A stretch of 64,000 nucleotides of DNA from Phytoactinopolyspora halotolerans (GCF_010550675.1 NZ_JAAGOA010000029.1:35180-99179); one strand, 5' to 3'. Counted from the first letter of the stretch, positions 41,635 through 51,349 are shown. Program-made: numbers and translations. Notes: generated by a model not told the origin, from the sequence alone.

Positions 41635-44600
41635 ATGAGGTTCACACCCAGCGATCTCGCGACGCGGCTAGGCCAGCCGGAGCCGACGGCCGAGCAGGCC
41701 GCGGCGATCTCGGCTCCGCTGCAGCCGGGGGTGGTCATCGCCGGTGCCGGCTCTGGCAAGACAGAGACCATGGCGGCGCGGGTGGTGTGGCTGGTCGCCA
41801 ACGGTCTCGTCCGGCCCGAGCACGTGCTCGGGCTGACCTTCACCCGCAAGGCTGCCCGAGAGCTGGCGGCCCGGATCCGGCGCCGGCTGGCACAGTTGGC
41901 CGCGCGCGGCGTGATCGACCCCGGCGACGGTCTGCTCGACGGGGAGCCCACAGTCTCCACCTATGACGCCTACGCCGGGCGGATCGTCACCGAGCATGCC
42001 CTGCGGCTGGGACGGGAACCTGGCGCGCGGCTGATCACCGAGGCGGAGGCGTGGCAGTATGCACAGCGCGTGGTGTCGGCGTACGACGGTCCGATGGACG
42101 ACGTCGAATACGCGCTGTCCACGGTGGTGCAGAAGGTGCTCGATCTGCACGGCGAACTCGCCGGGCATCTGGTCGGCCCGGAGCGGGTGCGCGAGTTCAC
42201 CGCGGATCTGCATGCCCGGATCCATGCGCTCCCCCGAGCCAAGGGGCAGCGGACGAAGGCGGATGTGTACGCCGACGTCACCAAGGCGCTCAAGGTGCAG
42301 AGCGCCCGCGTCGCCCTGCTACCGATCGTGGAGGCGTTTCGGGAGCGTAAGCGCCGAGACGAGGTGGTGGACTTCGCCGATCAGGCCGAGCTCGCCGCTG
42401 CACTGGCGGACAGGTTCCCCGAGGTGGCCGAGGTCGAGAGCAGTACCTACCGCGTGGTTCTGTTGGACGAGTACCAGGACACCAGCCATGCACAGTTGGT
42501 GCTGCTCCGTGCGCTGTTCGGGGCCGGACATGCGGTCACCGCCGTCGGTGATCCATGCCAGTCCATCTATGGCTGGCGTGGGGCGAGCGCCGGGACGCTG
42601 TCGTCGTTCCGGCAGCAGTTTCGGACTGAGAACGACGCTCCCGCTCGGCTCGATTCGCTGACGACGAGCTTCCGCAACGGCGCCGAGATCCTCGACGTCG
42701 CCAACCGCCTGTCCGAGCAGTTGCGGGACGAAGGCATGGACGTTCCGGAGCTGACCGCGTTCGAGGGCCTGCCGCCCAGCGAGGTGGTGGTGGGCCTGCA
42801 CCTGACCGCGGAGGACGAGGCCGCGGACGTGGCGCGTCGGGCGCGTGCGTTCTGGGACGCATCGCCGCCTGGGCGCAGCGCCGCGGTCCTGGTTCGCACC
42901 CGCAGCCAGATTCCGCGTCTGGAGACGGCGCTGCGTGCGCTTGATCTTCCGGTCGAGGTCGTCGGCGTCGGTGGCCTGCTCGCGACGCCGGAGGTCAGCG
43001 ACATTGTCGCGACCTTACGGGTGATCGCGGATCCGGGCCGGGGCGACGCGCTGATGCGGCTTCTCACCGGCGCTCGCTGGCGGATCGGTCCACGCGATCT
43101 GGATGCGCTGGCCAGGTGGGCACGTCGGCTCGGCGGCCCGCAGCATCGGCAGGACGGCCCCGAGACCGCCGCGCCGGACGAGATCGACCAACTGAGCATC
43201 ATCGATGCGCTGGATGCATTGCCGCCCCGCTCGGCTGACTCGACGGGCGACGACGGCAGCCCCGGGGATTCTGCTGGAAGCTCGTTCTCCGCCGAGGGAT
43301 ATCGGCGGCTGAGCGCTCTGGCCGAGGAACTGCGGGCGCTGCGGCGACGCACCGGACAGTCCCTGACTGAGCTGGTACATGACGTCGAGCGGACGCTGGG
43401 TCTGGACATCGAGGTGGCGGCGCGACGGGGACCCACCGGCCGGGTGAACCTGGATCGGTTCCTGGACGTGGCATCGGAGTTCGAGGGCGCGGGCGAGTCG
43501 GCCAGCCTGCCTGCGTTTCTCGCCTACCTCGAGGCGGCCGAGACGGCGGAGCGAGGGCTCGCCCCAGGTGAGGTAGAGGTCTCCGGAGACCGGATCCAGG
43601 TGTTGACGGTCCATGGCGCCAAGGGCCTGGAATGGGACGCCGTATTCGTCACCGGGCTGGTGGACGGGGTGTTTCCATCCGGTGGGGAACGAGACAAGGC
43701 CTGGCTGGGTGATCCGGGCGAACTGCCTTATCCGTTGCGCGGCGATGCCGATGCCCTGCCGGTGGTCGACGTCGCGGGAGCAGACGACCAGCAGAGCGTA
43801 CGTGACGCGGTGGAGCGGTTCACGTTCGAGGCGGCGGACGCCGCGCGGCTGGAGGAGCGCCGACTCGCCTACGTGGCCGTGACCCGGGCACGCTCGGTGC
43901 TGGTGTGCAGCGGATACCGATGGGACGATGCGATCCGGGTGCGCGAGCCGTCGCCGTTCCTCCACGAGATCAGTGAGGTTTGCCGGGCCGGTGCGGGCGA
44001 GGTGGCGCTCTGGGCCGACGAGCCGGGCGAGACCAACCCGATGGCGGAGAACCAGCCGATATGGGAGTGGCCGTACGATCCGCTGGGCGCGCGCCGAGCC
44101 GTCATCGCCCAGGGCGCGGCCATGGTGCGTGCGTCCGCGGCCGGTGACGTCGATCTAGAGGCTGCGGCCGCCATGGCTGAGTGGGACGACGAGGTCAGCC
44201 GGCTGCTGGCGGAGCGGGACCGGCAGCGTCGCGGTCGGACCGTCGAGGTGGAATTGCCTGGCCACCTGTCCGTGTCGCAGCTGGTGCAGCTGCGACAGAG
44301 TCCGGATTCGCTGGCGCGTGAGTTGCGACGGCCGGTGCCGCGTCCGCCTGCGCCCATGGCGCGTCGCGGCACGCTTTTCCACGCCTGGTTGGAGACGCGC
44401 TGGGGGGCACCGCAGCTGGTGGATGTCGACGAGTTGCCCGGCTCGGCCGATGAAGGAGGCGCACCGGATCTGGAGATCGCCGCTCTGCAGGATGCCTTCC
44501 TGGCGTCGGAGTGGGCGGAACGGACGCCGATCGAGGTGGAGGCGCCGTTCGAGCTGCTCGTCGGCGGTGTGTTGTTGCGTGGCCGGGTGGACGCCGTCTT

Positions 44601-44865
44601 CGGCACCGATGCGGGCGGCATCGAGGTGGTGGACTGGAAGACAGGGAGCCCACCGAAGGACTCCGCGGACGCGGCGGTGAAGACGGTGCAGCTGGCCGCC
44701 TACCGGCTCGCGTTCGCCCGTCTCCGCGGGCTCCCGTTGGACCGGGTCGGCGCGGCATTCCATTACGTGCGCGATAACTTCACATTGCGTCCTGCCGATC
44801 TTCTCGGAGAGTCGGAGCTGGAGTCGCTGGTCACAGCGGTGCCGGAGGCGGAGGGCGAGCTGTGA
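41635..44865 (+). CDS. adnB: AdnB-type helicase-nuclease subunit
   Basis: 1076 aa from ATG 41635 (GTG 41605 gives 10 more residues). Walker A 'IAGAGSGKTETMAARVVWL' (Lys42), 'LGLTFTRKAARELAARI', 'VVLLDEYQDTSHAQLVLL', 'VGDPCQSIYGWRGA' and 'TVHGAKGLEWDAVFV' form a complete UvrD-type motor. The C-terminal nuclease shows 'RRGTLFHAWLE' (His), 'LRGRVDAVFG' (Asp) and 'IEVVDWKTGSP' (D-x-K). With AdnA it makes the mycobacterial-type double-strand-break resection motor-nuclease. No Fe-S Cys cluster is visible at this C-terminus, in contrast to AdnA. Confidence 0.93.
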   Translation: MRFTPSDLATRLGQPEPTAEQAAAISAPLQPGVVIAGAGSGKTETMAARVVWLVANGLVRPEHVLGLTFTRKAARELAARIRRRLAQLAARGVIDPGDGLLDGEPTVSTYDAYAGRIVTEHALRLGREPGARLITEAEAWQYAQRVVSAYDGPMDDVEYALSTVVQKVLDLHGELAGHLVGPERVREFTADLHARIHALPRAKGQRTKADVYADVTKALKVQSARVALLPIVEAFRERKRRDEVVDFADQAELAAALADRFPEVAEVESSTYRVVLLDEYQDTSHAQLVLLRALFGAGHAVTAVGDPCQSIYGWRGASAGTLSSFRQQFRTENDAPARLDSLTTSFRNGAEILDVANRLSEQLRDEGMDVPELTAFEGLPPSEVVVGLHLTAEDEAADVARRARAFWDASPPGRSAAVLVRTRSQIPRLETALRALDLPVEVVGVGGLLATPEVSDIVATLRVIADPGRGDALMRLLTGARWRIGPRDLDALARWARRLGGPQHRQDGPETAAPDEIDQLSIIDALDALPPRSADSTGDDGSPGDSAGSSFSAEGYRRLSALAEELRALRRRTGQSLTELVHDVERTLGLDIEVAARRGPTGRVNLDRFLDVASEFEGAGESASLPAFLAYLEAAETAERGLAPGEVEVSGDRIQVLTVHGAKGLEWDAVFVTGLVDGVFPSGGERDKAWLGDPGELPYPLRGDADALPVVDVAGADDQQSVRDAVERFTFEAADAARLEERRLAYVAVTRARSVLVCSGYRWDDAIRVREPSPFLHEISEVCRAGAGEVALWADEPGETNPMAENQPIWEWPYDPLGARRAVIAQGAAMVRASAAGDVDLEAAAAMAEWDDEVSRLLAERDRQRRGRTVEVELPGHLSVSQLVQLRQSPDSLARELRRPVPRPPAPMARRGTLFHAWLETRWGAPQLVDVDELPGSADEGGAPDLEIAALQDAFLASEWAERTPIEVEAPFELLVGGVLLRGRVDAVFGTDAGGIEVVDWKTGSPPKDSADAAVKTVQLAAYRLAFARLRGLPLDRVGAAFHYVRDNFTLRPADLLGESELESLVTAVPEAEGEL

Positions 44866-44920
44866 GGCGACCGACACCTGTTGATCTTTCAGGCATTTGC
44901 CGGAACACTTACATCTCGTG

Positions 44921-45889
44921 ATGATCGAGCTGACGCCGCTACGCCGGATAGCTGCGTACGCGATCTGCGCAGATGCGGATGATCGTGTTCTGCTGATCCG
45001 GGAGTCGATGAACTCTGGAACGCCAGGTGTCTGGACGCTGCCCGGCGGTAGCGTCCTGCAGGGTGAACACCCGGAGGCGGCCGTCGCCCGTGAGGCGGAG
45101 CATGAGACCGGTATCCAGGTGAAAGCGTCGGGAATCGTGGACGTCGTCGCCGATACGCGAGAGCTGCGGCATCGGGGTGTCACGCTGCACACCGACCGGA
45201 TCATCTTCCGCGCAGAGCCCGTCGGCCCCGTCACCGGCCCCGGGGGTGACGGGGTTTCGACGTCGCCGAAGGTCGACGCCGTTGCCTGGGTGAGTCGCGA
45301 CGAGGCGGCGTCGCTGCAATTGCGTCCGTTCGTCGCACAGGCCCTGAAGCTTCCGCTTTCCGCCGAAGATCTGCCACCGGAGCAGATGCCGGAGCTACCG
45401 GGGTTCCATATCGTGGAGTCGCCCGACGGGCGGCCCACGGTGCAGCGGTTCGCCGCCTACGGTGTGGTGCGCGATCCCATCGGGCGACTGTTGTTGACGC
45501 AGGTCGCCGAGGGCTATCCCGGCGCCGGCAACTGGCACCTGCCTGGCGGGGGCACGGATTTCGGTGAGCAACCCACGCAGGCGCTCCTTCGTGAGCTGGA
45601 GGAAGAGACGGGGCAGCTGGGGCGCGTCCGAGCGCTTCTCGGTCTGGGTAATCACCATGAACCCGCGCAGATCGGTCCGGAAGGGTTTCCGATCGATTGG
45701 CACGGCGTGCGCCCGTATTACGACGTATTCGTCGACGATCCACAGCCGCTGAACATCGTCGACGTCGGCGGCTCGACCGCGGCCGTCCGCTGGTTCACAC
45801 CGGACGAGGCGTCGTGGCTGCCGTTGACTACGGTCACGGCTGAGGCGTTCGACGCAGCCGACATCGCCAGCGAGATTCTCCGCCGTTGA
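44921..45889 (+). CDS. tandem Nudix hydrolase
   Basis: 322 aa from ATG 44921 (GTG 44918 is adjacent). Two Nudix domains are joined by about 40 residues. The first (about 8-135) has '[23 protein letters not shown]'; here the R-E-U-x-E-E-x-G core reads R-E-A-E-H-E-T-G, so one metal-binding Glu is His. The second (about 180-315) has an intact core, R-E-L-E-E-E-T-G, after '[12 protein letters not shown]'. The second domain should hydrolyse a nucleoside diphosphate-linked substrate, and the first may be structural. It follows adnB by 55 nt. Confidence 0.85.
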   Translation: MIELTPLRRIAAYAICADADDRVLLIRESMNSGTPGVWTLPGGSVLQGEHPEAAVAREAEHETGIQVKASGIVDVVADTRELRHRGVTLHTDRIIFRAEPVGPVTGPGGDGVSTSPKVDAVAWVSRDEAASLQLRPFVAQALKLPLSAEDLPPEQMPELPGFHIVESPDGRPTVQRFAAYGVVRDPIGRLLLTQVAEGYPGAGNWHLPGGGTDFGEQPTQALLRELEEETGQLGRVRALLGLGNHHEPAQIGPEGFPIDWHGVRPYYDVFVDDPQPLNIVDVGGSTAAVRWFTPDEASWLPLTTVTAEAFDAADIASEILRR

Positions 45890-46528
45890 CGCAGCGTGCC
45901 TGCGCGCCGCCAGCTGTCGTAGGTGCGCGGCGCCATCTTGCCTGTGGGCCCAACTCACCCAGGGAGAAGCGCCATCCCGCCTCGGGCGTGCCATCGCGCT
46001 GGGCTTCACGTGGGGAGCGCCGTCACGTTGGGCTGCAAGCATCTAGGCGGCGGCCTCATCTCGTCGGGCCGAGACGGCGTGGCAGAGACGGCGTGGTCGG
46101 GGCGGCGTGCGGTCGGCGTCGGTGAGCCTGACCGATGGGCCTATCGCGGTGTCGTGTGATCTGCCGTGTGACTCCTGGCCGGATTCTGGCATCGTGCGCC
46201 GAGTCGTGGCGCTCCACGCCGCTATACGCGGTCAGAGTGCGCACGACAGCCTGCACGGCTGCCAGAACCCGGTATTCAGCGGCCTACGTTCACACGACTG
46301 CACGCACGGCCGTCCCTCCACCGGCCGACACTCCCACGACAGACCACACGAAGCCGTTGTGCGCGGAGCCGTGTGAAGCTGAGCCGGTTATGAGGCGGGC
46401 CATGTGGTCTGCCGTGCGAGCGAGAACCGGTCGACAGCAGACTGTGTGGCTTGTCGTGCCACGACCACCGGGCCCTACCGTGGGCGACGTGTCCGAGCTG
46501 GGCGGTCTCCTCGCTTGGGGTACCGGTG
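45890..46528. other. 639-bp intergenic region with dispersed 15-bp motif copies
   Basis: No convincing gene is seen; open frames here are Thr/Arg-rich, lack ribosome sites and have no homology that I recognise. Four copies of a motif close to GTGTGGTCTGYCGTG occur: 46154-46168 (+), 46335-46349 (inverted), 46402-46416 (+) and 46444-46458 (+, two changes), with a looser inverted copy at 46242-46256. Between 45928 and 46043 a second set of imperfect units, GCCATC or GCCGTC followed by GCxTGGGC, recurs at 25-40 bp intervals. Confidence 0.5.
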
Positions 46529-47233
46529 TCAGGCAGTGACTGTCGCGAGTGTGAGTTCGACCATGTCGGCAAAGCTGCGCTCGCGTTCCTCGGAGGACAA
46601 GGCCTCGCCGGTGACGAGGTTGTCGCTGACCGTGTTCACCGACAGTGCTCGCGCTCCGAACTTTGCGGCCAAGGTGTACAGCGCCGATGTCTCCATCTCG
46701 ATCGCCAACACGCCGTACTGTGTCAACCGCTCTCGTAGTTCGGGTCGGTCGTGATAGAAGGCATCGGTGCTGAAGATCTGACCGACGTGGTGCGGCACGG
46801 CTGCTGCCTCGGCTCGCTCGACGTAACCGCGGACCAGCGAGAAGTCGGCCGTCGGCGCGAAGTCGAAACCCTCGAACCGCAGCTCGTTAAGTGACGAATC
46901 GGTGCAGCCGCTCATCGCCACGACGATGTCGCGCACCTTGACCGTCTCCAGCAGCCCGCCACACGATCCGACCCGGACGAGGGTCTGCGCTCCGTACTCG
47001 GCGAGCAGCTCGTGTACATAGATCGCCAGCGACGGTTGTCCCATCCCGGTGCCCTGTACGGAGATGCGGTGGCCTCGATAGGTTCCGGTGAAGCCGAGCA
47101 TGTTGCGGACCTTCGAGTAGCAGACGGCGTCCTCGAGGTAGGTCGTCGCGATCCATTCCGCGCGCAGCGGATCGCCCGGAAGCAGCACAGTGTCGGAGAT
47201 CTGGCCGGGAGCGGCGCCGATGTGGATGCTCAC
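46529..47233 (-). CDS. deoD: purine-nucleoside phosphorylase, DeoD type
   Basis: 234 aa. 'HIGAAPGQISDTVLLPGDPLRAEWIA' near the start, the phosphate-site 'TLVRVGSCGG' near 86, and 'LAIEMETSALYTLAAKFGARAL' with 'NTVSDNLVTGE' near 205 are the hallmarks of hexameric DeoD. The enzyme cleaves purine (deoxy)nucleosides with phosphate to base and pentose-1-phosphate in salvage. It diverges from nudC with an 84-nt gap. Confidence 0.95.
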   Translation of the reverse strand: MSIHIGAAPGQISDTVLLPGDPLRAEWIATTYLEDAVCYSKVRNMLGFTGTYRGHRISVQGTGMGQPSLAIYVHELLAEYGAQTLVRVGSCGGLLETVKVRDIVVAMSGCTDSSLNELRFEGFDFAPTADFSLVRGYVERAEAAAVPHHVGQIFSTDAFYHDRPELRERLTQYGVLAIEMETSALYTLAAKFGARALSVNTVSDNLVTGEALSSEERERSFADMVELTLATVTA

Positions 47234-47317
47234 GGAGCACGACGTTACATGCGCCCGTTCGGTGTGCGGAACTTCCCCGCGGCGGCCGGTGCCGAGCCGG
47301 CCGTTAAGCTCGGGGCC

Positions 47318-48268
47318 GTGGACGACGCCTATACCTTGCCCGGTCCATTAGCGCTTTCCCGTTCCACGGTCGACCGCGCCGCGCATCTGCGCGGCGATGA
47401 GGAATGGCTGTCGCAGGCGTGGGCGGATCCGTCCACCAAGGTGCTCGTGGTCGGTGATGGAAAGGTGGCGGCCGACGGCGCGGCGTTGCGGTTCGTCCGG
47501 CCGGACCAGGCCCCGCCGGGCGAGCGGTACCTGCTCGGTGTCGAGGATCGCACGGTGTATGCCGCCGTGCGTGCCGACGGCGTGTTGGACGCCGGGGCGA
47601 GCGGAGCCACCGTCACGCACGCCGACGAGGCAGTGGGGGCGTCCGCGTCCGAACCCGCCGCGAACGGTCTGAGCCTGCGGGAGGTCGGCTCGGCCTTGAG
47701 CGATCGCGACGCGGGGCTCGCGGTGCACGCCATGGCGCTCGCGAACTGGCATGCCACCCACGGGCACTGCCCCCGGTGCGGCGCGCCGACCGTCGTTGCG
47801 GAAGCGGGCCATGTCCGGCGCTGCCCCGCGGACGGGTCGGAACACTATCCACGCACTGATCCAGCCGTCATCATGCTCGTCGTCGATGAGAACGACCGAT
47901 GCCTGCTCGGCCACCAGCGACGCTGGCCGGCGCGGCGCTACTCGACGCTGGCGGGCTTCGTGGAACCGGGTGAGACGCCCGAGCACGCCGTCGCTCGCGA
48001 GGTCGGCGAGGAGGTAGGGATATCGATCAGCTCCTGCCGGTATGCCGGCGCGCAGCCGTGGCCGTTCCCGTCCAGCCTGATGTTGGGGTTCTACGCGACC
48101 GCGCCCGGCGCCGAGCCCACACCCGACGGTGAGGAGATCGAGATCGCGCGGTGGTTCACGCGGGATGAGTTGGCGGCGGCGATCGGCGGTGGCGACGTGT
48201 TACTGCCGCCACCGGTCTCGATCGCGCGCCGGTTGATCGAAGGGTGGTACGGCGGGCCGATACCCTGA
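47318..48268 (+). CDS. nudC: NADH pyrophosphatase NudC
   Basis: 316 aa from GTG 47318; the longer open frame overlaps deoD and is rejected. TAAGCT (47305-47310) ends 7 nt upstream and there is no Shine-Dalgarno, so the mRNA looks leaderless. A zinc-finger-like block ('HCPRCGAPT' ... 'RRCPADGSEHYPR') keeps three Cys. The Nudix box 'GFVEPGETPEHAVAREVGEEVGI' is intact, and 'AGAQPWPFPSSLMLGF' is the NAD-specific S/AQPWPFPxS motif. It hydrolyses NADH and can remove NAD caps from RNA. Position next to mrx1 and uvrD2 matches M. tuberculosis Rv3199c. Confidence 0.93.
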   Translation: MDDAYTLPGPLALSRSTVDRAAHLRGDEEWLSQAWADPSTKVLVVGDGKVAADGAALRFVRPDQAPPGERYLLGVEDRTVYAAVRADGVLDAGASGATVTHADEAVGASASEPAANGLSLREVGSALSDRDAGLAVHAMALANWHATHGHCPRCGAPTVVAEAGHVRRCPADGSEHYPRTDPAVIMLVVDENDRCLLGHQRRWPARRYSTLAGFVEPGETPEHAVAREVGEEVGISISSCRYAGAQPWPFPSSLMLGFYATAPGAEPTPDGEEIEIARWFTRDELAAAIGGGDVLLPPPVSIARRLIEGWYGGPIP

Positions 48269-48290
48269 ACGGCCCCGCCGTGGCTCGTCG

Positions 48291-48542
48291 TTACGCTGCG
48301 GCGATCTCGGCGAGCTTGCTCTTCACCTCGGCTGGGCTCGGGTTTGTCATGGCGCTGCCGTCGGAGAAGACGAGCGTCGGAACGGTGGCGTTGCCGTGGT
48401 TGATGCTCTTCACCAGCTTGGCCGCTTCGGGATCGGCCTCGATGTCCACCTCGTCGAAGGTCACGCCCTCCCGATTGAGGGTGCGTTTGAGGCGGCGGCA
48501 GTAGCCGCACCACACCGTGCTGTACATGGTGAACGAAGGCAT
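48291..48542 (-). CDS. mrx1: mycoredoxin / glutaredoxin-like protein
   Basis: 83 aa from ATG 48542, with AGGAGA upstream. The active site is C12-G-Y-C15 in 'YSTVWCGYCRRLK', the mycoredoxin-1 signature, and 'NATVPTLVFSDGSAMTNPSP' provides the cis-Pro loop. Mycoredoxin reduces mycothiol mixed disulfides on proteins. It lies convergent to nudC and next to uvrD2, as does Rv3198A in M. tuberculosis. Confidence 0.93.
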   Translation of the reverse strand: MPSFTMYSTVWCGYCRRLKRTLNREGVTFDEVDIEADPEAAKLVKSINHGNATVPTLVFSDGSAMTNPSPAEVKSKLAEIAAA

Positions 48543-48715
48543 CGATTCTCCTGTCGACGTTATCGCTGACGCTGGTACAACACCTCTCATGCCGCACGTG
48601 TTCCATCACGAGCGGTTGCCCGCGGAGGGCATCCCTCCCGTCAAACCGGACGATGTGCGTCGAGCTCGGCGGCTCGCCAGGGGTGTGCTGGCGGCTGTCG
48701 GGACGGGGTGCCAGG

Positions 48716-50839
48716 ATGGAGTCCATGGCTGTCCCCGATGTCCTCTCGGCGCTCGACCCGGAGCAGCGGGAAGTGGCAGCCGCATTGACCGGTCCCGTCT
48801 GCGTCATCGCCGGTGCCGGCACGGGAAAGACGCGGGCTATCACGCACCGGATCGCGCATGGTGTGCTCTCGGGTGCGTTCGACCCGCGTCGCGTCCTGGC
48901 CGTGACGTTCACCACACGTGCTGCCGGCGAGATGCGTGGCCGGCTCCGCACACTCGGGGTCGAGGGCGTCCAAGCCCGTACTTTCCATTCCGCCGCGCTG
49001 CGGCAGGCGCGCTACTTCTGGCCGCAGGTCACCGGGTCGGATCTTCCGGAGATCGCGCAGAGCAAACTGAGCCTGGTGGGTGCGGCCGCGAACCGCTGCC
49101 GGGTGGGTACCGACCGCGCCACCTTGCGAGATCTGGCCTCGGAGATCGAGTGGGCCAAGGTGAGCAATGTGCTGGCGGAGCGCTATCCGGAAGCCGCGGA
49201 AGCCGCGCTGCGCGAGGTCGCCGGCATCGACGCGCCGACGGTCGCCCGGGTGTACGCCGCCTATGAGGACCTGAAGTCCGACCGTGCGGTGATCGACATG
49301 GAGGATATCCTGCTGGCCGCGGTCGGGTTGTTGGATGCGAACCCGGGCGTCGCGGACGCCGTGCGAGCGCAGTACCACCACTTCGTCGTGGATGAATACC
49401 AGGATGTGTCGCCGCTGCAGCAGCGGCTGCTCGATCTGTGGGTGGGTGACCGGGACGAGATCTGCGTCGTCGGTGATCCGGCTCAGACGATCTACTCGTT
49501 CGCCGGTGCCCGCCCCGACTACCTGCTCGATTTCACTCAGCGGTTTCCCGCCGCGACCACGGTCCGGCTCTTTCGCGACTATCGGTCGACGCCGCAGGTG
49601 GTGAATGTCGCCAACGCGGTGCTGCGGCCCAGCAGCCGAACGTCCAAGGGTGTCGTTCTCGAGGCGCAGCGGCCATCCGGACCCGAAGCGGTCTTCATCG
49701 AGCACCCCGACGAGGTCGCCGAGGCCGAATGGGTCGCGGGGGAGATCCGTCGGCTGATCGCCGCCGGGGTCCCCGCGCGCGAGATCGCGGTGCTGTTCCG
49801 GGTCAACGCCCAGTCGGAGAACTACGAGCAGGCCCTTTCCGACGCCGGTATCGCGTACGTCGTACGTGGAGCCGAGCGCTTCTTCGAACGAGCCGAGGTG
49901 CGGCAGGCGGCGATGTTGCTGCGCGGTGCCCTACGCGCCGGCGACACGGCGGCGGACTCCCCGGATGCGGCTGCGGCCACCGCAGCCGTGTTGTCCGCGG
50001 CGGGATGGTCCGCCAAGCCTCCGGCCGGCGGGGGAGCGGCGCGTGAGCGCTGGGAGTCGCTGGCCGCGGTCGTGTCGCTCGCGGAGGATCTCGTGGCGGC
50101 GCGTCCGGACGCCACGTTGGCGGACGTCGTCGCCGAGCTCGAGGCCCGTGCGGCGGCACAGCATGCGCCGGTCGCCGATGGTGTGACGCTCGCGTCCTTG
50201 CACGCCGCCAAGGGGCTGGAGTGGGATGCCGTGTTCGTCATCGGGGTGCACGAAGGCACCTTGCCGCTGAACTACGCGGAGACCCCCGAGCAGATCGAGG
50301 AGGAGCGCCGGCTGCTCTACGTCGGGGTCACCCGTGCACGTGAGCATCTCGCGGTGACCTGGTCGTTGTCCCGGCAGCCGGGCGGCCGCGGGTCTCGCAA
50401 GCCCAGCCGGTTCCTTGACGGCGTGCGGCCGGGGCGATCGGCACGCGCCGGCGGCCGGACGACGCGGTCCGCCGCGAGCCGGACGAGGTCGCCGGCGCGT
50501 TGCCGGACCTGCGGTACCGCGTTGGTGGATGCCACCGCTCGCAAACTGGGGCGGTGCGGTGACTGCCCGTCCGCCGTCGATGAGGAGCTGTTCGAGCGGT
50601 TGCGCGCTTGGCGGCTGGAACGCGCCCAGGAGCAGAAGGTGCCGGCGTACGTGGTGTTCACCGATGCCACGTTGACCGCGCTGGCGGAGGCCAAACCCGC
50701 GGACGAGGCCGCGCTGCGGGCCGTGCCCGGCGTCGGCCAGAGCAAGCTGGAACGGTATGGCGCGGACGTGCTCCGCCTGTGTAGTGAGGCGTCCGGTGAC
50801 TCTTCGGACGACGCGGACACGAAAGTAGTCAAAAAATAG
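48716..50839 (+). CDS. uvrD2: UvrD2-type ATP-dependent DNA helicase with HRDC domain
   Basis: 707 aa from ATG 48716 (ATG 48725 possible). Superfamily-1 motifs: 'IAGAGTGKTRAITHRIAHGV', 'TFTTRAAGEMRGRL', 'VVDEYQDVSPLQQRLL', 'GDPAQTIYSFAGA', 'SLHAAKGLEWDAVFV' and 'LLYVGVTRAREHLAV'. A four-cysteine module ('CRTCGTALVDATARKLGRCGDC') links the motor to a C-terminal HRDC domain ('YVVFTDATLTALAEAKP', 'LRAVPGVGQSKLERYG'). This architecture is that of mycobacterial UvrD2, a 3'-5' helicase. Its last two Lys codons and stop form the A-tract of the whiB7 promoter. Confidence 0.95.
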   Translation: MESMAVPDVLSALDPEQREVAAALTGPVCVIAGAGTGKTRAITHRIAHGVLSGAFDPRRVLAVTFTTRAAGEMRGRLRTLGVEGVQARTFHSAALRQARYFWPQVTGSDLPEIAQSKLSLVGAAANRCRVGTDRATLRDLASEIEWAKVSNVLAERYPEAAEAALREVAGIDAPTVARVYAAYEDLKSDRAVIDMEDILLAAVGLLDANPGVADAVRAQYHHFVVDEYQDVSPLQQRLLDLWVGDRDEICVVGDPAQTIYSFAGARPDYLLDFTQRFPAATTVRLFRDYRSTPQVVNVANAVLRPSSRTSKGVVLEAQRPSGPEAVFIEHPDEVAEAEWVAGEIRRLIAAGVPAREIAVLFRVNAQSENYEQALSDAGIAYVVRGAERFFERAEVRQAAMLLRGALRAGDTAADSPDAAAATAAVLSAAGWSAKPPAGGGAARERWESLAAVVSLAEDLVAARPDATLADVVAELEARAAAQHAPVADGVTLASLHAAKGLEWDAVFVIGVHEGTLPLNYAETPEQIEEERRLLYVGVTRAREHLAVTWSLSRQPGGRGSRKPSRFLDGVRPGRSARAGGRTTRSAASRTRSPARCRTCGTALVDATARKLGRCGDCPSAVDEELFERLRAWRLERAQEQKVPAYVVFTDATLTALAEAKPADEAALRAVPGVGQSKLERYGADVLRLCSEASGDSSDDADTKVVKK

Positions 50840-50869
50840 GTTGCCCCTTACCCGTAGACCCGTTAGTGT
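50831..50869 (+). promoter_or_regulatory. whiB7 promoter with WhiB7-responsive A-tract
   Basis: An AAAAAATA tract (50831-50838) sits just upstream of -35 TTGCCC (50841-50846), and TAGTGT (50864-50869) lies 17 bp further as -10. WhiB7 binds sigma-A and an A/T tract next to the -35 element, so this layout predicts autoregulation. Transcription would start near 50876 and produce a leader of about 470 nt. Confidence 0.75.
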
Positions 50870-50957
50870 GATCACGCACGTTGTCGCGCAATGCGTCGTG
50901 CGTGCCCTGAGTCGGAAGGCCCGGCTGGGAGCGACAGACCGAGAGGAGGGCATTTTG

Positions 50958-51191
50958 ATGAACGCCACAAAGCTTCATCTGCGAGACGTCATCTCGCTCG
51001 ATGACTATGCCTGCATGAATGCCCTCAACGGTCGCTTTGCGCTCGCTGGGAGCCGTTCCGTCTCGCCCGTCATCGCTCCGTCGACGGGAGGAGTGCGTCC
51101 GCAGGCAGGCAACAGCATCCTGATGGTCACGCGTCTCGTTGATGAGGCCAAGGCCGACGTGCGTGTCCGTAACTTGGGGCCGCCGATCTGA
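50958..51191 (+). CDS. upstream leader ORF of whiB7
   Basis: 77 codons from ATG 50958, with GAGGAGG 8 nt upstream, so it should be well translated. The peptide ('MNATKLHLRDVISLDDYACMNAL...') has no recognised domain. Its stop lies 25 nt before an intrinsic terminator in the whiB7 leader. In mycobacteria and Streptomyces such upstream ORFs make whiB7/wblC expression sensitive to translation inhibitors, by coupling ribosome stalling to readthrough. I infer the same role here; it is longer than I would expect of a pure sensing peptide. Confidence 0.65.
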   Translation: MNATKLHLRDVISLDDYACMNALNGRFALAGSRSVSPVIAPSTGGVRPQAGNSILMVTRLVDEAKADVRVRNLGPPI

Positions 51192-51215
51192 TTGTCATCA
51201 GTATCGGCGCCTACA

Positions 51216-51260
51216 GGCCGCGGAACCCGCACACCGGGATCCGCGGCCATTTTGCTTTTA
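51216..51260 (+). terminator. intrinsic attenuator in the whiB7 leader
   Basis: GGCCGCGGAACCCG (51216-51229) pairs with CGGGATCCGCGGCC (51235-51248), 13 of 14 positions, over a 5-nt loop, followed by ATTTTGCTTTTA. It is one of the few hairpins in this window with a proper U-rich tail. Located between the leader ORF and whiB7, it should stop transcription when translation is normal. Confidence 0.85.
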
Positions 51261-51349
51261 GGGGCACGTTCAGGCGCATCCACTCGGCATCTGACGTGTG
51301 CCTCCGCCACCAACAACCACAAGAAGAGGGAAGGAGGTGACAGGTACTC

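Noticed and set aside
45890..46528. A possible CRISPR array
   Set aside because: Motif copies are only 15 bp, vary in sequence and orientation, and their spacing is irregular; no cas genes are present.
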